A stretch of 64,000 nucleotides of DNA from UBA10438 sp044238605 (lineage in GTDB: Bacteria; Bacteroidota; Ignavibacteria; Kapaibacteriales; Kapaibacteriaceae). The position numbers were made by a program, and so were the translations under genes. Shown here one piece after another: positions 63,928-64,000 of this stretch (position 1 is the first letter of the stretch; every line of letters starts with the position of its first letter). The notes beneath the pieces were generated by a model. It made no database searches. It was not told where the DNA came from and worked only from the letters and a program-made list of their open reading frames with translations. Location of the stretch: assembly GCA_044238605.1 (NCBI GenBank), contig JBIICY010000003.1:62001-126000 (forward strand), given 5' to 3'.

Positions 63928-64000
63928 ATGGTCCTGGCAAATGTTTATCTATCTGCACCACTTACGATCACACCTCTTGAACCTAACTGTGCTGCTCGCC
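63928..64000 (+). CDS. Possible start of a gene cut by the window end
   Basis: An ATG at 63928 opens a frame of 24 codons (begins MVLANVYLSAPLTIT) running off the window. No ribosome site is seen. Nothing in it is recognisable; it may be a chance frame. Confidence 0.25.
   Translation, partial: MVLANVYLSAPLTITPLEPNCAAR

Overview
This is a gene-dense chromosomal window of about 50% GC. No mobile element, CRISPR array, rRNA or tRNA was seen, and no gap between genes exceeds 300 bases. The organism looks like a member of the Bacteroidota/Chlorobiota (FCB) group. Several giant secreted proteins end in type IX secretion (T9SS) sorting domains. There is a TonB receptor under a TPP riboswitch, an SdhCAB of the b558 type, and Bacteroidota-type -7 promoter boxes (TAnnTTTG). 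My best guess is the Kapabacteria (OPB56) lineage; this rests on gene content alone.

Layout. 1-6.4 kb: a VCBS-repeat protein cut by the window edge, a vanadium haloperoxidase-like protein, an HmuY-like lipoprotein, a lone paaA, then coupled mazG and an LCP lipoprotein. 6.4-8.8 kb (minus): an EnvC-like M23 protein and murA. 8.8-11.1 kb: TPP riboswitch and TonB receptor. 11.1-16.9 kb: SET-domain protein, fatty acid hydroxylase, lone nuoC, STAS protein, family 9 glycosyltransferase, an altered Gfo/Idh/MocA protein and dnaB, with two AGCGARY heptad-repeat tracts between genes. 17-24.4 kb: a coupled WD40 protein and double-OmpA barrel, then a 1,054-residue ASPIC/UnbV-type T9SS cargo. 24.4-31.2 kb (minus): small membrane protein, rpsP, ffh, a DUF4397 T9SS cargo and glgP. 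31.3-38 kb: tsaC-ptsH-ptsI, an Omp85-like protein, deoC, yceI and a pirin. 38-49 kb (minus): a 1,151-residue cargo, prfC, an outer membrane barrel and a 1,665-residue cargo. 49-53.2 kb: a pair whose architecture resembles the T9SS motor proteins GldL and GldM, then mltG and an ABC ATPase. 53.3-57.5 kb: sdhCAB and pdxJ. 57.6-63.8 kb: tandem paralogous SBBP-repeat cargoes.

The genes mix housekeeping functions (replication, translation, SRP, cell wall, TCA/respiration, vitamin B6) with surface biology. At least six very large proteins appear to be T9SS substrates, and the GldL/GldM-like pair next to the largest of them could be part of the export motor. PTS components HPr and EI occur without any sugar permease, suggesting a regulatory role.

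The least explained signals are a dispersed ARGGGGC heptamer at about one copy per kilobase, promoter boxes only 3-6 bases upstream of several start codons (predicting leaderless mRNAs), the divergent GldLM-like pair, and a cysteine-paired repeat module shared by two giant cargo proteins.
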